The position numbers and the translations under genes are program-made. This document shows positions 1 through 8,551 of a DNA stretch of 20,011 nt, one piece after another. The stretch is from a bacterium (GTDB lineage: Bacteria > B130-G9), in the NCBI GenBank assembly GCA_021160245.1, contig JAGHCW010000182.1, forward strand, positions 1 to 20,011. Direction: 5' to 3'. Each line of letters opens with the position of its first letter. Position 1 is the first letter of the stretch. The notes below the pieces were generated by a model. That model was not told the origin of the DNA. It ran no database searches and saw only the letters and a list, made by a program, of their open reading frames with translations.

Positions 1-1
1 G

Positions 2-3000
2 GACGGTCTCGGTGAAGACAATCGCTACGAGCCGCTTCGAGGCGGACGGCACGGCGGGGCGCTCATCCTCGAGACTGGTGCAGGAGATAGGTTCAGAATC
101 GAGCGTTACGCCTCAAGCAAGTCCAAGTTAATTGGCGATGTGATTGTGCGCGATGCAGGCGGCAATCAGTTTCCGGATAGTCACATTTCCCGGCTACTCG
201 ATTCCGCGACGGAGGACCTCTTCAATAGCGTTTTCGCATTTGGGTTGCATGAGCTTCAGCGTCTCAAGACACTCACAAGCGATGACGTGAAGGGAGTTAT
301 CTACAGCGCGGGCGCCGGAGGGATTGGGACGTCACTGCCCAAGATCTATGCGAATCTCAAGAAGAACATGGAGGGTCTGTTCAAGAAAAGAGGCAGCAGC
401 CCTGAGGTTAACAGGCTTTTGAAGCAGATTGACGAGATCTCAAAACATCTACGTGAGATTCGGGCACAGTCGGGTCGCTACGACGATCTGAAGCGAGAAT
501 ACGATGGAAGCAGCGCCTCGCTTACGGAGCAGGAGGCCAGACGGAAGTCGCTTTCCGCGTCGTTGAGCGATGTTAAGACGAAGCTCGCCGCGTGGGATGA
601 CTGGGTGGGGCTTCAGTCGGCTCGCAAGCGGCTGGATGAATTGCCACCAGTAGATCGATTCCCGAAGGATGGAATCGGCCGGTTCGAGGCCATGAATGGG
701 GAATTAAGAGGCGCAAATGAGGCAAGAGAAGCGCAGCGCATGCAGCGGGCGGAGCTTCAAGAGGAGCTGGACGCCATCGTGGTAAACGAGTCGCTTCTGG
801 CCAATACCGAGGAGATTGAGCGACTCAAACAGAACCGAAAGGAATACGAATCTTCAGTCAGCGATCTGCCGAAAGTCCGAGCTAGCAGAAATTCGAAGGC
901 GGATGATCTGAAGAAGAATCTCGCCGAGCTTGGGCCGAATTGGGATGAGGCGATGCTAATGCGCTTCGACACATCGCTCGCGACGCGTGACGCTTTGCTG
1001 AGGCTTAAGGGGGATATCGATAAGGCGGAGAATTCTCGGAGGATCGCTGGCGAAAAGCTGACGATTGCAAAGGAAGCTCTGCAAAAAGCGGAGGACAGCG
1101 AACAGGCCGCGAAGAGCCAATTCGAGAGGATGCCCGAGCCGGAGTTAAAGGATGAGCAAGAGATAAGAGACCGAATCAAAAGACTGAAGGAGGCCAGAAA
1201 GCCCTGCAATTCGATTCGACGGGCCGAGGATAAGTTGGAGGACGCATCCGCTCGAATAAAGGAACTCGAATCCTCAGCAAAACGCGAGCAGGAGAGGATT
1301 TCCTGGAGTGCAAGTCATCCGAAACTGGCGGCCTTGCTCATATCCATCGTATGTATGGCGGTTGCGCTCGTCATATATCTTGCCTTCGATGGCCCGGGCA
1401 TCTACGCGTGGCCAGTCGTGGGGCTTATTTTCGTCGGGTCCTATTCCACCCTGTACAGGCGGTTTGAAAAGATGAGTAGGGACTTCAAAACGAACCTGGC
1501 ATCGCTGGATTCCAAGAAGAGCGGCCTGCTTGGAATGGAGATGGAGCTTCGCAAAGCGCTTGAAGCTAATGGCTCTAAGCTACGAGATATGCTCTCTTTT
1601 CTGCAGGATAAAGACATCATGCCCGACGAGAGGCGACTCGATGATCTGATGGATGATTTCAGGGACATGCTCATTGAGCTTGAACAATGGAATCGGGCGT
1701 TTGAGGCGAAGGAACGTGCAGCCAAAGAGCGCGAGGCGGCGAAACGTTCTCAGAGTGCCTCATCCAATGCGCTGTCGGAGCGGGAGAGGGATGTTGAGGC
1801 GGCGAAGTCAGCCTGGGTCTCTTGGCTCGAAAATGCAGGCCTCTCGGCGAGTATGTCGCCGAACACCGCAATTGTGATACCAGAGCGCGTGGGCGCGTGC
1901 AGAGGCGTGCTTCAGTCGATCCGTGACCTCGATGAGCGTATATCCAAAATGGAGGAGGTGGGCGAGCGGCATAAGGGCCAGGTTCTGTTCGTTGCCTCGG
2001 CCTGTGGAATAGACAGTTCAGGCGATGTTGACCCGGGGAGAATGTTGGATGCACTTTCAAGGGCGCTCCACGATGCTATAGAGGCTTCCGCCAGGCGAGA
2101 GAGGCTCAAAGATGAGATCGATCGCCTTTCCCGGGAGATCGAGACCGCAAAGGCAAGCATTGGCGGCAGAGAGAAGGAGATCGGCAAGCTCTTCGAGGCG
2201 GGAGGAGCGTCGAACGAGGAGGAATTCCGCGAGCGGGCTGGGATTTATGAAGAGAGGCTTGATCTACTGCAACAGATAAAGGGCGGAGAGAGTGCTCTTC
2301 AGCGCCTCGTGGGACCCCAGCGCGTTCAGCAGCTTGAGAGCTCCCTCGCGGTAGCCGACCCAATCGATCTGAAGGAGAGGGAAAGCGAGCTAAACGACAC
2401 GCTGGAGGGGCTTGAGACCCAACTGAAGGAACTTCGCGAGGAACGAGGCGGCCTGAAAGCGCAGTTTGAGCAGCTTGAACAGGATGAGGAATCTTCCGTC
2501 TTGAGGCTCCGCAAGCAGGAGCTGGTTGCGGAGCTTAAGAATGCTGTCAAGAGATGGGGCGCCTTTTCGATTGCAAGAAGAGTGCTTCAAGAGGCTCAGG
2601 CCATCTATGAGCGCGACCGTCAACCCAATGTGATTCGGGAGGCAAGCCGCCTCTTCAAGAGTATGACGCGGGCCAAGTTTTCGACCATCGTGAAGCCAAT
2701 GGACAGCCAGTCTTTCGAGGTTCGCGACGAGCAGGGGAGAACGCTCCAGGTCGGGCAGCTCAGCCAGGGGACTCGCGAGCAGTTGCTTCTTGCGATTCGG
2801 TTGGGCCTGGTTCGCGATTTTGGGGAGAGGCAGGAGAAGCTGCCGCTTGTCATGGACGATGTGCTTGTGAATTTTGATTACCATCGGGCATGCGCGACGG
2901 GCGAGGCGCTTCACAGCCTGTCCGAGACACACCAAGTCCTGCTTTTCACGTGCCATCAGGAGACGCTCGATCTGATGCTCGATGTCGCCCCGGGCGCACA

Positions 3001-3034
3001 AATCATAAAATTGAGTGACGGCAAGATATTCTGA
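2..3034 (+). CDS. YhaN/Rad50-like SMC-type ATPase with central membrane hairpin (5' partial)
   Basis: The reading frame is open from base 2, so the start codon and the Walker A loop lie outside the window; the GTG at 140 is internal. The visible 1010 residues begin with a Tyr/Gly-rich stretch (GGRHGGALI) typical of the N-terminal lobe of YhaN proteins. Long Glu/Lys/Arg-rich coiled coils follow (about 120-430 and 490-850). They are interrupted by two hydrophobic segments at about residues 440-480 (1315-1446) that form a membrane hairpin. The C-terminal lobe has an ABC signature, LSQGT (from residue 920), a Walker B ending in MDD (about 951-953), and an H-loop in LLFTCHQE. The family consists of membrane-anchored relatives of SbcC/Rad50 and is usually paired with a YhaO-type metallophosphoesterase (Mre11/SbcD-like), which would be expected just upstream. 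A role in DNA end processing or repair is inferred from the family. Family assignment is strong; exact function is not. Confidence 0.88.
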   Translation, partial: DGLGEDNRYEPLRGGRHGGALILETGAGDRFRIERYASSKSKLIGDVIVRDAGGNQFPDSHISRLLDSATEDLFNSVFAFGLHELQRLKTLTSDDVKGVIYSAGAGGIGTSLPKIYANLKKNMEGLFKKRGSSPEVNRLLKQIDEISKHLREIRAQSGRYDDLKREYDGSSASLTEQEARRKSLSASLSDVKTKLAAWDDWVGLQSARKRLDELPPVDRFPKDGIGRFEAMNGELRGANEAREAQRMQRAELQEELDAIVVNESLLANTEEIERLKQNRKEYESSVSDLPKVRASRNSKADDLKKNLAELGPNWDEAMLMRFDTSLATRDALLRLKGDIDKAENSRRIAGEKLTIAKEALQKAEDSEQAAKSQFERMPEPELKDEQEIRDRIKRLKEARKPCNSIRRAEDKLEDASARIKELESSAKREQERISWSASHPKLAALLISIVCMAVALVIYLAFDGPGIYAWPVVGLIFVGSYSTLYRRFEKMSRDFKTNLASLDSKKSGLLGMEMELRKALEANGSKLRDMLSFLQDKDIMPDERRLDDLMDDFRDMLIELEQWNRAFEAKERAAKEREAAKRSQSASSNALSERERDVEAAKSAWVSWLENAGLSASMSPNTAIVIPERVGACRGVLQSIRDLDERISKMEEVGERHKGQVLFVASACGIDSSGDVDPGRMLDALSRALHDAIEASARRERLKDEIDRLSREIETAKASIGGREKEIGKLFEAGGASNEEEFRERAGIYEERLDLLQQIKGGESALQRLVGPQRVQQLESSLAVADPIDLKERESELNDTLEGLETQLKELREERGGLKAQFEQLEQDEESSVLRLRKQELVAELKNAVKRWGAFSIARRVLQEAQAIYERDRQPNVIREASRLFKSMTRAKFSTIVKPMDSQSFEVRDEQGRTLQVGQLSQGTREQLLLAIRLGLVRDFGERQEKLPLVMDDVLVNFDYHRACATGEALHSLSETHQVLLFTCHQETLDLMLDVAPGAQIIKLSDGKIF

Positions 3035-3067
3035 TCTTCTGTCCGCCATATCCGTTAAGACGTCGAT

Positions 3068-3092
3068 CAGAAGCCTTGATTAACGGCTTCTG
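3068..3092 (+). terminator. Hairpin after YhaN-like gene, possible terminator
   Basis: A perfect 8-bp stem (CAGAAGCC / GGCTTCTG) encloses a 9-nt loop, 34 nt after the stop of the ATPase gene. The sequence after it is CCCTTTGC, so there is no good U-tract. It may act as a weak terminator or as a 3'-end stabiliser. Confidence 0.45.
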
Positions 3093-3174
3093 CCCTTTGC
3101 ATGTCCTTTGCATCTTTTCGGGATGCTCTTCAACTTCAAACCTGTGTTTACGGAGAGTTCCAGAGACCATACAG

Positions 3175-3203
3175 TTGACAGACTTGTAGATGATTGCTAG
3201 CCT
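3175..3203 (+). promoter_or_regulatory. Candidate promoter for the kinase-like gene
   Basis: A consensus -35 box TTGACA (3175-3180) is followed 17 bp later by TAGCCT (3198-3203), a poor -10. It lies about 50 bp upstream of the kinase-like start. The perfect -35 and ideal spacing support it; the weak -10 argues against it. Confidence 0.35.
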
Positions 3204-3253
3204 CTGCTGGGATAGTGGTGTATATGTGATTTAGACGTGGGTTCTAAAGGTCT

Positions 3254-4246
3254 ATGCTTTCATTGATTCCGACCCAGGACGGCTGTTTTGAGAGAGTCAG
3301 GCAGTACCTTCTCAAGCTGGGAGAAAAAGACGGCCTGCTTTTTGATCGTGATGCTCGGATTCTCGAGCTCGCGGTGAGTGGCAATTGCAGCATGTTCTCC
3401 ATCGGTCCGACAGGACAGCCGCCTCGGCTAATAGCGAAGGTTGCCCCAATCTTCTCCGACCGTCGCGCGGAACTGGACCGGCGAATCTGGGCGAAGCGCT
3501 TGGTGATGAGGGCTGGCGGAAATGTGCCCAAGGTTGTCATTGCTGATTGCACCTTGAGGACCAAATTGAGGCACGGTTTCAGTGTTCTTGTCATGGAGTG
3601 GATTAAGGGGAAGTCCCTCCTGTATGGGGAGATGACCGCGGGGAAACTTGGGGCATTGGCCGAGTCGCTTGCGTCGGTCAACGCAGTGAGCACGGGCAAT
3701 GGGATTCCCCTTCGTTTGATTCAGCGACGAGTGGCCCGTAAGTGGCTTGCGGATAAGGTTGATTACAGCCTGAAGACCCTAAGTGGTCGTCCTTTCAACC
3801 TTTCGGAAGGCACCTGCGCGGTGGTCCGCAAGCGGATGTTGAGCCTCCTGGACCATATTTTACAGAAGCGAACAACAAATGAGCTTGTTCATGGAGATAT
3901 CAATCCCCAGAATGTGATCCTGAGAGATGATTGCGCATCTTTGGTCGATTTTCAGAAGAGTCGCTTTCTTTTCTTCGACTTAGATATTCATGCCGCGATA
4001 TACCGGTTTTGCCGCACCGAGGAGGAGGTCTCGCTGTTCCTTGAGAGGTATTTTGAGGTTGTGGGCTTCAAGAAACGAGTTGAATTCGAACGTGATGAGT
4101 CCTTCTTTAGGTCATTCGTCTTGCTGCGCTACTCGGCCGATTGCTTTCGGAGGGTTCGGGATGCAAAGGACAGAGACGAGGCGGAGCGAGAACGAGAGAA
4201 GGCCATGAGGTCCTGGGACGCATTCACGCAAGTGGCATCCGGTTGA
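3254..4246 (+). CDS. Aminoglycoside phosphotransferase (APH)/kinase-fold protein
   Basis: This 330-residue protein has the small-molecule kinase fold. A candidate ATP-binding Lys62 sits in IAKVAP, followed by an Arg/Glu-rich helix. The catalytic Brenner-type loop HGDINPQN is at residues 213-220 (Asp215, Asn220), and the metal-binding Asp232 is in LVDFQ. The catalytic residues are therefore intact, and it should be an active phosphotransferase on a sugar, amine or lipid-like substrate. The substrate cannot be read from the sequence. Family members include antibiotic, choline, fructosamine and LPS-core kinases. The ATG has only a short AAAGGT element four bases upstream. It stands alone between the YhaN-like gene and the phage block, with its own candidate promoter. 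A resistance function should not be assumed. Confidence 0.8.
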   Translation: MLSLIPTQDGCFERVRQYLLKLGEKDGLLFDRDARILELAVSGNCSMFSIGPTGQPPRLIAKVAPIFSDRRAELDRRIWAKRLVMRAGGNVPKVVIADCTLRTKLRHGFSVLVMEWIKGKSLLYGEMTAGKLGALAESLASVNAVSTGNGIPLRLIQRRVARKWLADKVDYSLKTLSGRPFNLSEGTCAVVRKRMLSLLDHILQKRTTNELVHGDINPQNVILRDDCASLVDFQKSRFLFFDLDIHAAIYRFCRTEEEVSLFLERYFEVVGFKKRVEFERDESFFRSFVLLRYSADCFRRVRDAKDRDEAEREREKAMRSWDAFTQVASG

Positions 4247-4357
4247 GGCGGTTAGCCTGACGGCCTGACCGCTGGCTTCTCAAGCACATCTATAGATTCG
4301 GCTGATCTCCCTTCCCCCATGGCATCGCCGCTTCTTACCTTTCAAGAGGTCATCTCC

Positions 4358-4388
4358 GTAGACCGGCGTCCCGACGCCTGTTCTCTAC
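4358..4388. repeat. Imperfect palindrome, REP-like
   Basis: GTAGA near the left end matches TCTAC at the right end. The core GGCGTC (4365-4370) is mirrored by GACGCC (4373-4378) across two bases; an indel separates core and ends. It lies in the 279-bp gap between the kinase-like gene and the portal gene. That gap otherwise holds an AT-rich stretch (about 4480-4512) but no ORF I would defend. The element is weaker than the three other palindromes in the phage block. Confidence 0.4.
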
Positions 4389-4534
4389 CTTCTTTCGGTA
4401 CAACGACGAGTAGGGGATTTCATTGGGAAGCCTCAACTGCTTATGGGTGCACTAGCCCGCATAGAACAGAATCAAAGCAGTATCAGAATAAAAATAGTGT
4501 TTGGTCAAGTTAGACGCAACCGGAGGTGAACCGA

Positions 4535-5938
4535 TTGACCCAGTCTGAATGCCGAGATGCGAGCAGAGAATCCACAGATGAACTGGGGGCATCATCCTGT
4601 CGAGTGGTCTCGGGGGAGAGGATGGCGGGGCTTTCTGAGGTTTCAGAGTACCGTCATTGGTATGAGAATAACGATGTTCGGATTCCACTATATGAGGATA
4701 TGACGACTGCCCAGCTTTCACTGCGGCTTCCGATCTCGCTTGGGATACCGAAGCAGATAATTGACAACTCGGCGGATGCGCTATTCGGGGATGGCCGGTT
4801 TCTGGACGTTCGGATGATCGGGCCGGACGATGCGGAGAGCGCAAGACTTCAGGCGCTTTGGGAGCGGGTCTTCAAGGACAACTCCTTCCGCCAGCGGCTA
4901 TTGACCGACACAATCGACGCGGGGATTTGCGGCGGGATACTCTATTCGGTCAGTTACGATCCATCAGGTCCTCGGGTGTTAAGGGTTCAGTCGATAAGCT
5001 ATGACCAGCTGTGGGACATAGAATTCGATGAGCAGGATTCGACCAGAGTCGTCTCCTACATACTCCAGTGGGAGCAGGTGGAACGGAATGACAGACGGGA
5101 GAATAGGCGCCGCTGGTATCGGGTGCGGATGGATGCGGAGGAAATCACACGCTACCGGGCAGTGCAGCCGCACGTCGAGAGAAGCGATGGCGTCGGTGTC
5201 GAATTTGGGATAGTAAGCCGATCGACGCATGGTCTGGGCATCATCCCGGTCGCCCATTTAGCGAATTCACTTCATCGGATGCAGAGCATTGGGGATTCTG
5301 AGATAGCCCCGCTTGCCCCGATGCTCGACGCCGTCAACCAGATGGTCTCGGACGCCTATTGGCAATCCTATAACGACCAATCGATACTCAAGGCGATCAA
5401 TATAGCCCCGCCGGATGATGACGATATCGAGCAGTCAGTGGTTAGACTTGGCGGCGATCAGATCCACTTTCTGACGGGAAACGATCAGATCAAGCAGGAT
5501 ATCGTTCGAATGAAGCCCGTGGGCATTCCGGATAGTTTCTTCAAGACCCTCAATCTACTCATCGGCCAGATATACAAGACGGCCAGTGAGGCCAACCTCG
5601 ATCCGCTCAAGGCCACAGGCTCGAATATCTCGGGCGTGGCGCTTCGACTGCTCTATGAGCCGCTTGCGAAGAAGACATTTAAGAAACGCATCCATTGGGC
5701 CGGGGGATTTGATGAGCTCGCTCGGATAATTTTTGCCTACGCTAACGCGAAATCCATTGTGCTGGATGAATCTGGGGATTTCGTTCTCGGGGGGCCGAAG
5801 TATCGACTTGAGGACACGGAAGTCCGCTGGGGTTCGCTAGTTCCCGGCGATGATGCAGAGGAACAACGGATTATCTTGGGCGACCTATCCGCCGGCCTGC
5901 TGGGCCTCGAGGAGGCGAGGATCAAACGAGGACTTTAG
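4535..5938 (+). CDS. Phage portal protein (SPP1 gp6-like)
   Basis: Portal proteins form the dodecameric ring at one capsid vertex through which DNA is packaged and ejected. Recognisable parts are the N-terminal helical wing (LRLPISLGIPKQIIDNSADA), the motif around IIPVAHLANSLH, and the helix EIAPLAPMLDAVNQMVSDA. Further on come the stem/crown segment GSNISGVALRLLYEPLAKK and a C-terminal end with WGSLVPGDDAEEQR and GLLGLEEARIKRGL. These are all typical of the SPP1-type portal family, and length (467 residues) is normal. A GTG at 4526 would lengthen it by three residues but overlaps the Shine-Dalgarno GGAGG (4522-4526). The TTG at 4535 is 8 nt after that site and is preferred. An ATG at 4623 after GGGGGAGAGG is a third option. 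No terminase precedes it. Confidence 0.88.
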   Translation: MTQSECRDASRESTDELGASSCRVVSGERMAGLSEVSEYRHWYENNDVRIPLYEDMTTAQLSLRLPISLGIPKQIIDNSADALFGDGRFLDVRMIGPDDAESARLQALWERVFKDNSFRQRLLTDTIDAGICGGILYSVSYDPSGPRVLRVQSISYDQLWDIEFDEQDSTRVVSYILQWEQVERNDRRENRRRWYRVRMDAEEITRYRAVQPHVERSDGVGVEFGIVSRSTHGLGIIPVAHLANSLHRMQSIGDSEIAPLAPMLDAVNQMVSDAYWQSYNDQSILKAINIAPPDDDDIEQSVVRLGGDQIHFLTGNDQIKQDIVRMKPVGIPDSFFKTLNLLIGQIYKTASEANLDPLKATGSNISGVALRLLYEPLAKKTFKKRIHWAGGFDELARIIFAYANAKSIVLDESGDFVLGGPKYRLEDTEVRWGSLVPGDDAEEQRIILGDLSAGLLGLEEARIKRGL

Positions 5939-6029
5939 TGTCCCAATTCCGGCCAGATTATGAATGGGTCTGAGTTGCCGGTACCGCGACGTTTGCTTTG
6001 GATTCAAACATCAGAACAGGGAGAAGAAG

Positions 6030-6521
6030 GTGACGGAAGATATGAATGTTGAGGAAGAGGTTGAGGCAGTATCTGGCGACGATGCTCTTGATGAGGCAAG
6101 GCCCTTGGAGGAAGAGTCCCGGCATGATGCCGACGACAGGCTGGAGCTGCTGCGCCGTGCAGTCTTTGCGGAGGAGTCGCTTGAGCTGTCGCACTATATC
6201 AAGGATAAGGAGATTCTAGGCAGGCTCCGCGATGTCATAACCGGCCAGACGGAGATGGAGCTTAAGCACAAGCTCAATGTGCTGAAGGATGTTTTGGTTC
6301 ACCTAAAGGATGTGGAGAATGATAGCCGGCCCACCGAGGAGGGGTTTGAGCAGATGGTGGCACAGGAGGTTGAGCGAAACTTGGACAGGCTCCACAAGGC
6401 TGCCGAATCGGTTGATGCGGGGATCGTCCAGCCGAGGCGAAATAGTGCCCCGAGTAGCGCAGAGAGCGCCTCTTCTCGTCTGAGTCGCTTGGCGAAGTTG
6501 AGAGGGATATTGCTCAAATAG
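6030..6521 (+). CDS. Acidic scaffold-like protein between portal and capsid genes
   Basis: A 163-residue, highly charged protein, acidic at the N-terminus (EEEVEAVSGDDALDEA), helical in the middle, with a basic C-terminus (RLSRLAKLRGILLK). There are no hydrophobic core domains or catalytic motifs. Its position between portal and decoration/capsid genes, its size and its acidic helix/basic tail layout match phage scaffolding proteins, whose basic tail docks on the coat. This is inference from layout, not homology. An ATG at 5964 is in frame but lacks a ribosome site. GTG at 6030 is 6 nt after GGGAG (6019-6023) and is chosen. No prohead protease residues (Ser-His) are recognisable, so head maturation would have to be protease-free or supplied elsewhere. 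Confidence 0.6.
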   Translation: MTEDMNVEEEVEAVSGDDALDEARPLEEESRHDADDRLELLRRAVFAEESLELSHYIKDKEILGRLRDVITGQTEMELKHKLNVLKDVLVHLKDVENDSRPTEEGFEQMVAQEVERNLDRLHKAAESVDAGIVQPRRNSAPSSAESASSRLSRLAKLRGILLK

Positions 6522-6572
6522 TCTGCGCGAAGAGATTGGAGTCAGCAATCACAAGAGAAGGAGAGACAGAGA

Positions 6573-6995
6573 ATGGCTTGGAAGAACAAGGATGCAAGGG
6601 GTAGTTGGGAAGCAATTGCGGGCGTTGATATCGACGAGAATGAGCTGATGCACATAAGCTCGGATGGGAAGGCTGTACTCGCCGACGCCTCAAGTGGAGT
6701 CGCTCGGGAGGGCCATGGTTTCGCCGCCATGCGGGGTTACGAGACGAATGAGCGTGGAACTCTTGTCAGAACAGGCAAGGTATCTGGTGTAACCGATGAC
6801 TCGGATTCTGCGCTAACTGCAGGGGCCATATATTACCTGAGCGAGACGGCAGGAGGAATCACGGACACAAAACCCACGAGCGACGGAGCGGTCGTTCAGG
6901 TTGTGGGCGTTGCCGCAAGCGCGAGCGAGTTGAATATATCGATTGGCCCGGCCTTTGTCGTTGCAAGCTCGGGGACGTTCCTTAGGGCGCTTTAG
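6573..6995 (+). CDS. Head decoration/structural cement-like protein (DUF2190-like)
   Basis: A 140-residue, Ala/Gly/Ser/Thr-rich, beta-type protein with the run AGAIYYLSETAGGIT, then a Pro-Thr-Ser-Asp-Gly turn, then VVQVVGVAASASEL. This pattern of a short beta barrel with a conserved GxYYL...G.IT...VGVA is usual in phage decoration or cement proteins encoded directly before the major capsid gene. Such proteins sit as trimers on the capsid outside and stabilise it. The ATG is 9 nt after AAGGAG. Placement between scaffold and capsid supports the call; the exact family would need a profile search. Confidence 0.65.
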   Translation: MAWKNKDARGSWEAIAGVDIDENELMHISSDGKAVLADASSGVAREGHGFAAMRGYETNERGTLVRTGKVSGVTDDSDSALTAGAIYYLSETAGGITDTKPTSDGAVVQVVGVAASASELNISIGPAFVVASSGTFLRAL

Positions 6996-7069
6996 GCGAA
7001 TTGAGGCCTCATCTGGAAACAAAGCCGGAAGCTTGGACGGAAATATTCAGAACGAAAGAGAGGTAGGAA

Positions 7070-8131
7070 TTGGCTACTTTTGATACTTACCAGCACCGCG
7101 GCGGCGTTTATGCGGGCGGTGTTCATGGCACTGATACAGACATTGATTGGCGGCAGGTTCTTAAGGACGTCCAGGGCTTAGTCACAGCGTACAATGACCG
7201 GGATGTATCCGGCCTTGCCGACCGTCTTACGCAGAAATCAACAAGCGAGGCTGTGAAGCAGGAGATTAATCGCCTTGTGGCCAAGGAGGTCGCTGAGGGT
7301 CGCGAGCCGGACGTGGATTCAAATAGCGTTTATGAATTCGCGCTCCCAATCAAGGAGTTTGAGGTCTCATTCTCCTTAACGAGAACAGCTCAGAAACGAA
7401 TCGATCCCAGGCGGATAGAGAACCTCTTTGCCAGCGTAATTCAGGCGCACCTTCAACAGCGATTAAAGAACGCGCTGATACCGATATTTTCAACGAACAA
7501 GGCGGGCTCCGAGTGGGGTGGCACTTGGCAGGTGAACACGGATTGCCCAGATTTTGAGGCGAACTCATTCTTCGGCAGCGCACATACCCACGTCTTCACG
7601 AAGACCGCGACGTCTCTTACGCTTGAACACCTTCGTATGCTGGCTGAGGAGATACAGCATCATGGCTTTGGGGCGCCCGGCGTTTACGGCGAGAAGAACC
7701 TGCTTCTGCTGGTGAACATCGCTCAGGCGAACGATCTGATGGCTCAGGCGGACTGGACGGTCCATTCCGGTCTTCCGGATGCCGTCGTCGAAAGGCTGGC
7801 GCTCGATGGGATAAATGCCAATCAGGGCATAAGTGGGTTCATGGTCAATGTTAGCAACATGATCCCCGAGAACTACGTTGTCGCCGTCGCGCTGGATACA
7901 CCCTATCCGGCGGTAACAGCTCGCGTCGAGAGGCAGGAGCAATATCAGGGCTTAGTTCTGGAGACGCCCTTTGAGAACTCGCAGTATCCGTTTAGAGATG
8001 CGGTCTTCACCTTCTCAGAGGGTTGCACGCTGACGCAGCCGAGCGCGGTGGCGGTTCTGATGCTGGGCGCGGATGGCAACAGCACGGATGAGGATATCAG
8101 CGACTACGTGGTTCCTGAGTTCTACTCATGA
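7070..8131 (+). CDS. Major capsid protein (HK97-fold type)
   Basis: The 353-residue protein has the layout of an HK97-fold coat protein. It has an N-terminal helical arm with charged residues (NRLVAKEVAEGREPDVD) and an extended loop (FALPIKEFEVSFSLTRTAQ). A central helix-rich P-domain is followed by the A-domain end, where the protein copy recognises the chain NVSNMIPENYVVAVAL and the final strand DAVFTFSEGCTLTQPSAVAV. No long N-terminal delta domain is obvious. The start is TTG at 7070, just after AGGTAGG. There is no ATG/GTG start nearby, the first internal Met being far downstream, so the TTG start is well supported, though odd for what should be the most abundant virion protein. Assignment rests on fold-like pattern and gene order between decoration and connector genes. 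Confidence 0.78.
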   Translation: MATFDTYQHRGGVYAGGVHGTDTDIDWRQVLKDVQGLVTAYNDRDVSGLADRLTQKSTSEAVKQEINRLVAKEVAEGREPDVDSNSVYEFALPIKEFEVSFSLTRTAQKRIDPRRIENLFASVIQAHLQQRLKNALIPIFSTNKAGSEWGGTWQVNTDCPDFEANSFFGSAHTHVFTKTATSLTLEHLRMLAEEIQHHGFGAPGVYGEKNLLLLVNIAQANDLMAQADWTVHSGLPDAVVERLALDGINANQGISGFMVNVSNMIPENYVVAVALDTPYPAVTARVERQEQYQGLVLETPFENSQYPFRDAVFTFSEGCTLTQPSAVAVLMLGADGNSTDEDISDYVVPEFYS

Positions 8132-8154
8132 CATTCTGATTGGGGAATAGCACA

Positions 8155-8538
8155 ATGATTAGCACTGAATTCAAGACCCGGCTCGAGGCGCTCTTGTCTC
8201 ATCTTGCCAAACATCTTTCGGATGAGCAGATCGACGCTGCAGTCGTCACGGCAAAGGAGATCACGGGCGTCTCATTGCCGACAAGTGATCCTGACAAGAT
8301 CGAGGCGATAATGAATCGTGGCGAATCATTGTGCCTCAAGATGCTCCAGAATGATTGGCTGCCGAGATTCGATTTCAAATACGGCGATGAGTCCCTCTCC
8401 CGTGGAGACGTTTCCAGGACGATAGAGAAGAAGCTGGCCCGATTGGAGAGGAGGTGGGAGAAGCTGTCGGAGCGATACAAGTCCGACTGCGAGCGCAGCA
8501 TAAGCAACGTGGCGGTAAGGACTGCCCATCGCCCATAG
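8155..8538 (+). CDS. Small helical head-tail connector-like protein
   Basis: A 127-residue, mostly helical protein immediately after the capsid gene (23 bp gap). It has an amphipathic N-terminus (FKTRLEALLSHLAKHLSDEQ), a central NDWLPRFDFKYGDESLSRGD, and a C-terminal helix rich in Arg/Lys/Glu. Small helical proteins at this locus in siphoviruses are usually the first adaptor ring below the portal (HK97 gp6/SPP1 gp15 type). This is inferred from position and helix content. A TTG at 8140 is in frame, but GGGG at 8142-8145 points to the ATG at 8155, 9 nt downstream, which is used here. Confidence 0.5.
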   Translation: MISTEFKTRLEALLSHLAKHLSDEQIDAAVVTAKEITGVSLPTSDPDKIEAIMNRGESLCLKMLQNDWLPRFDFKYGDESLSRGDVSRTIEKKLARLERRWEKLSERYKSDCERSISNVAVRTAHRP

Positions 8539-8551
8539 GAGGGAATTCACC

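Noticed and set aside
2390-3049. 219-codon open frame on the minus strand inside the YhaN-like gene
   Set aside because: It is antisense to a well-supported ATPase with Walker B and signature motifs, and has no recognisable domain; it arises from codon bias.
5964-6029. Longer N-terminus for the scaffold-like protein
   Set aside because: The ATG at 5964 has no ribosome site and its codons read unlike the acidic protein; GTG at 6030 has GGGAG at proper spacing.
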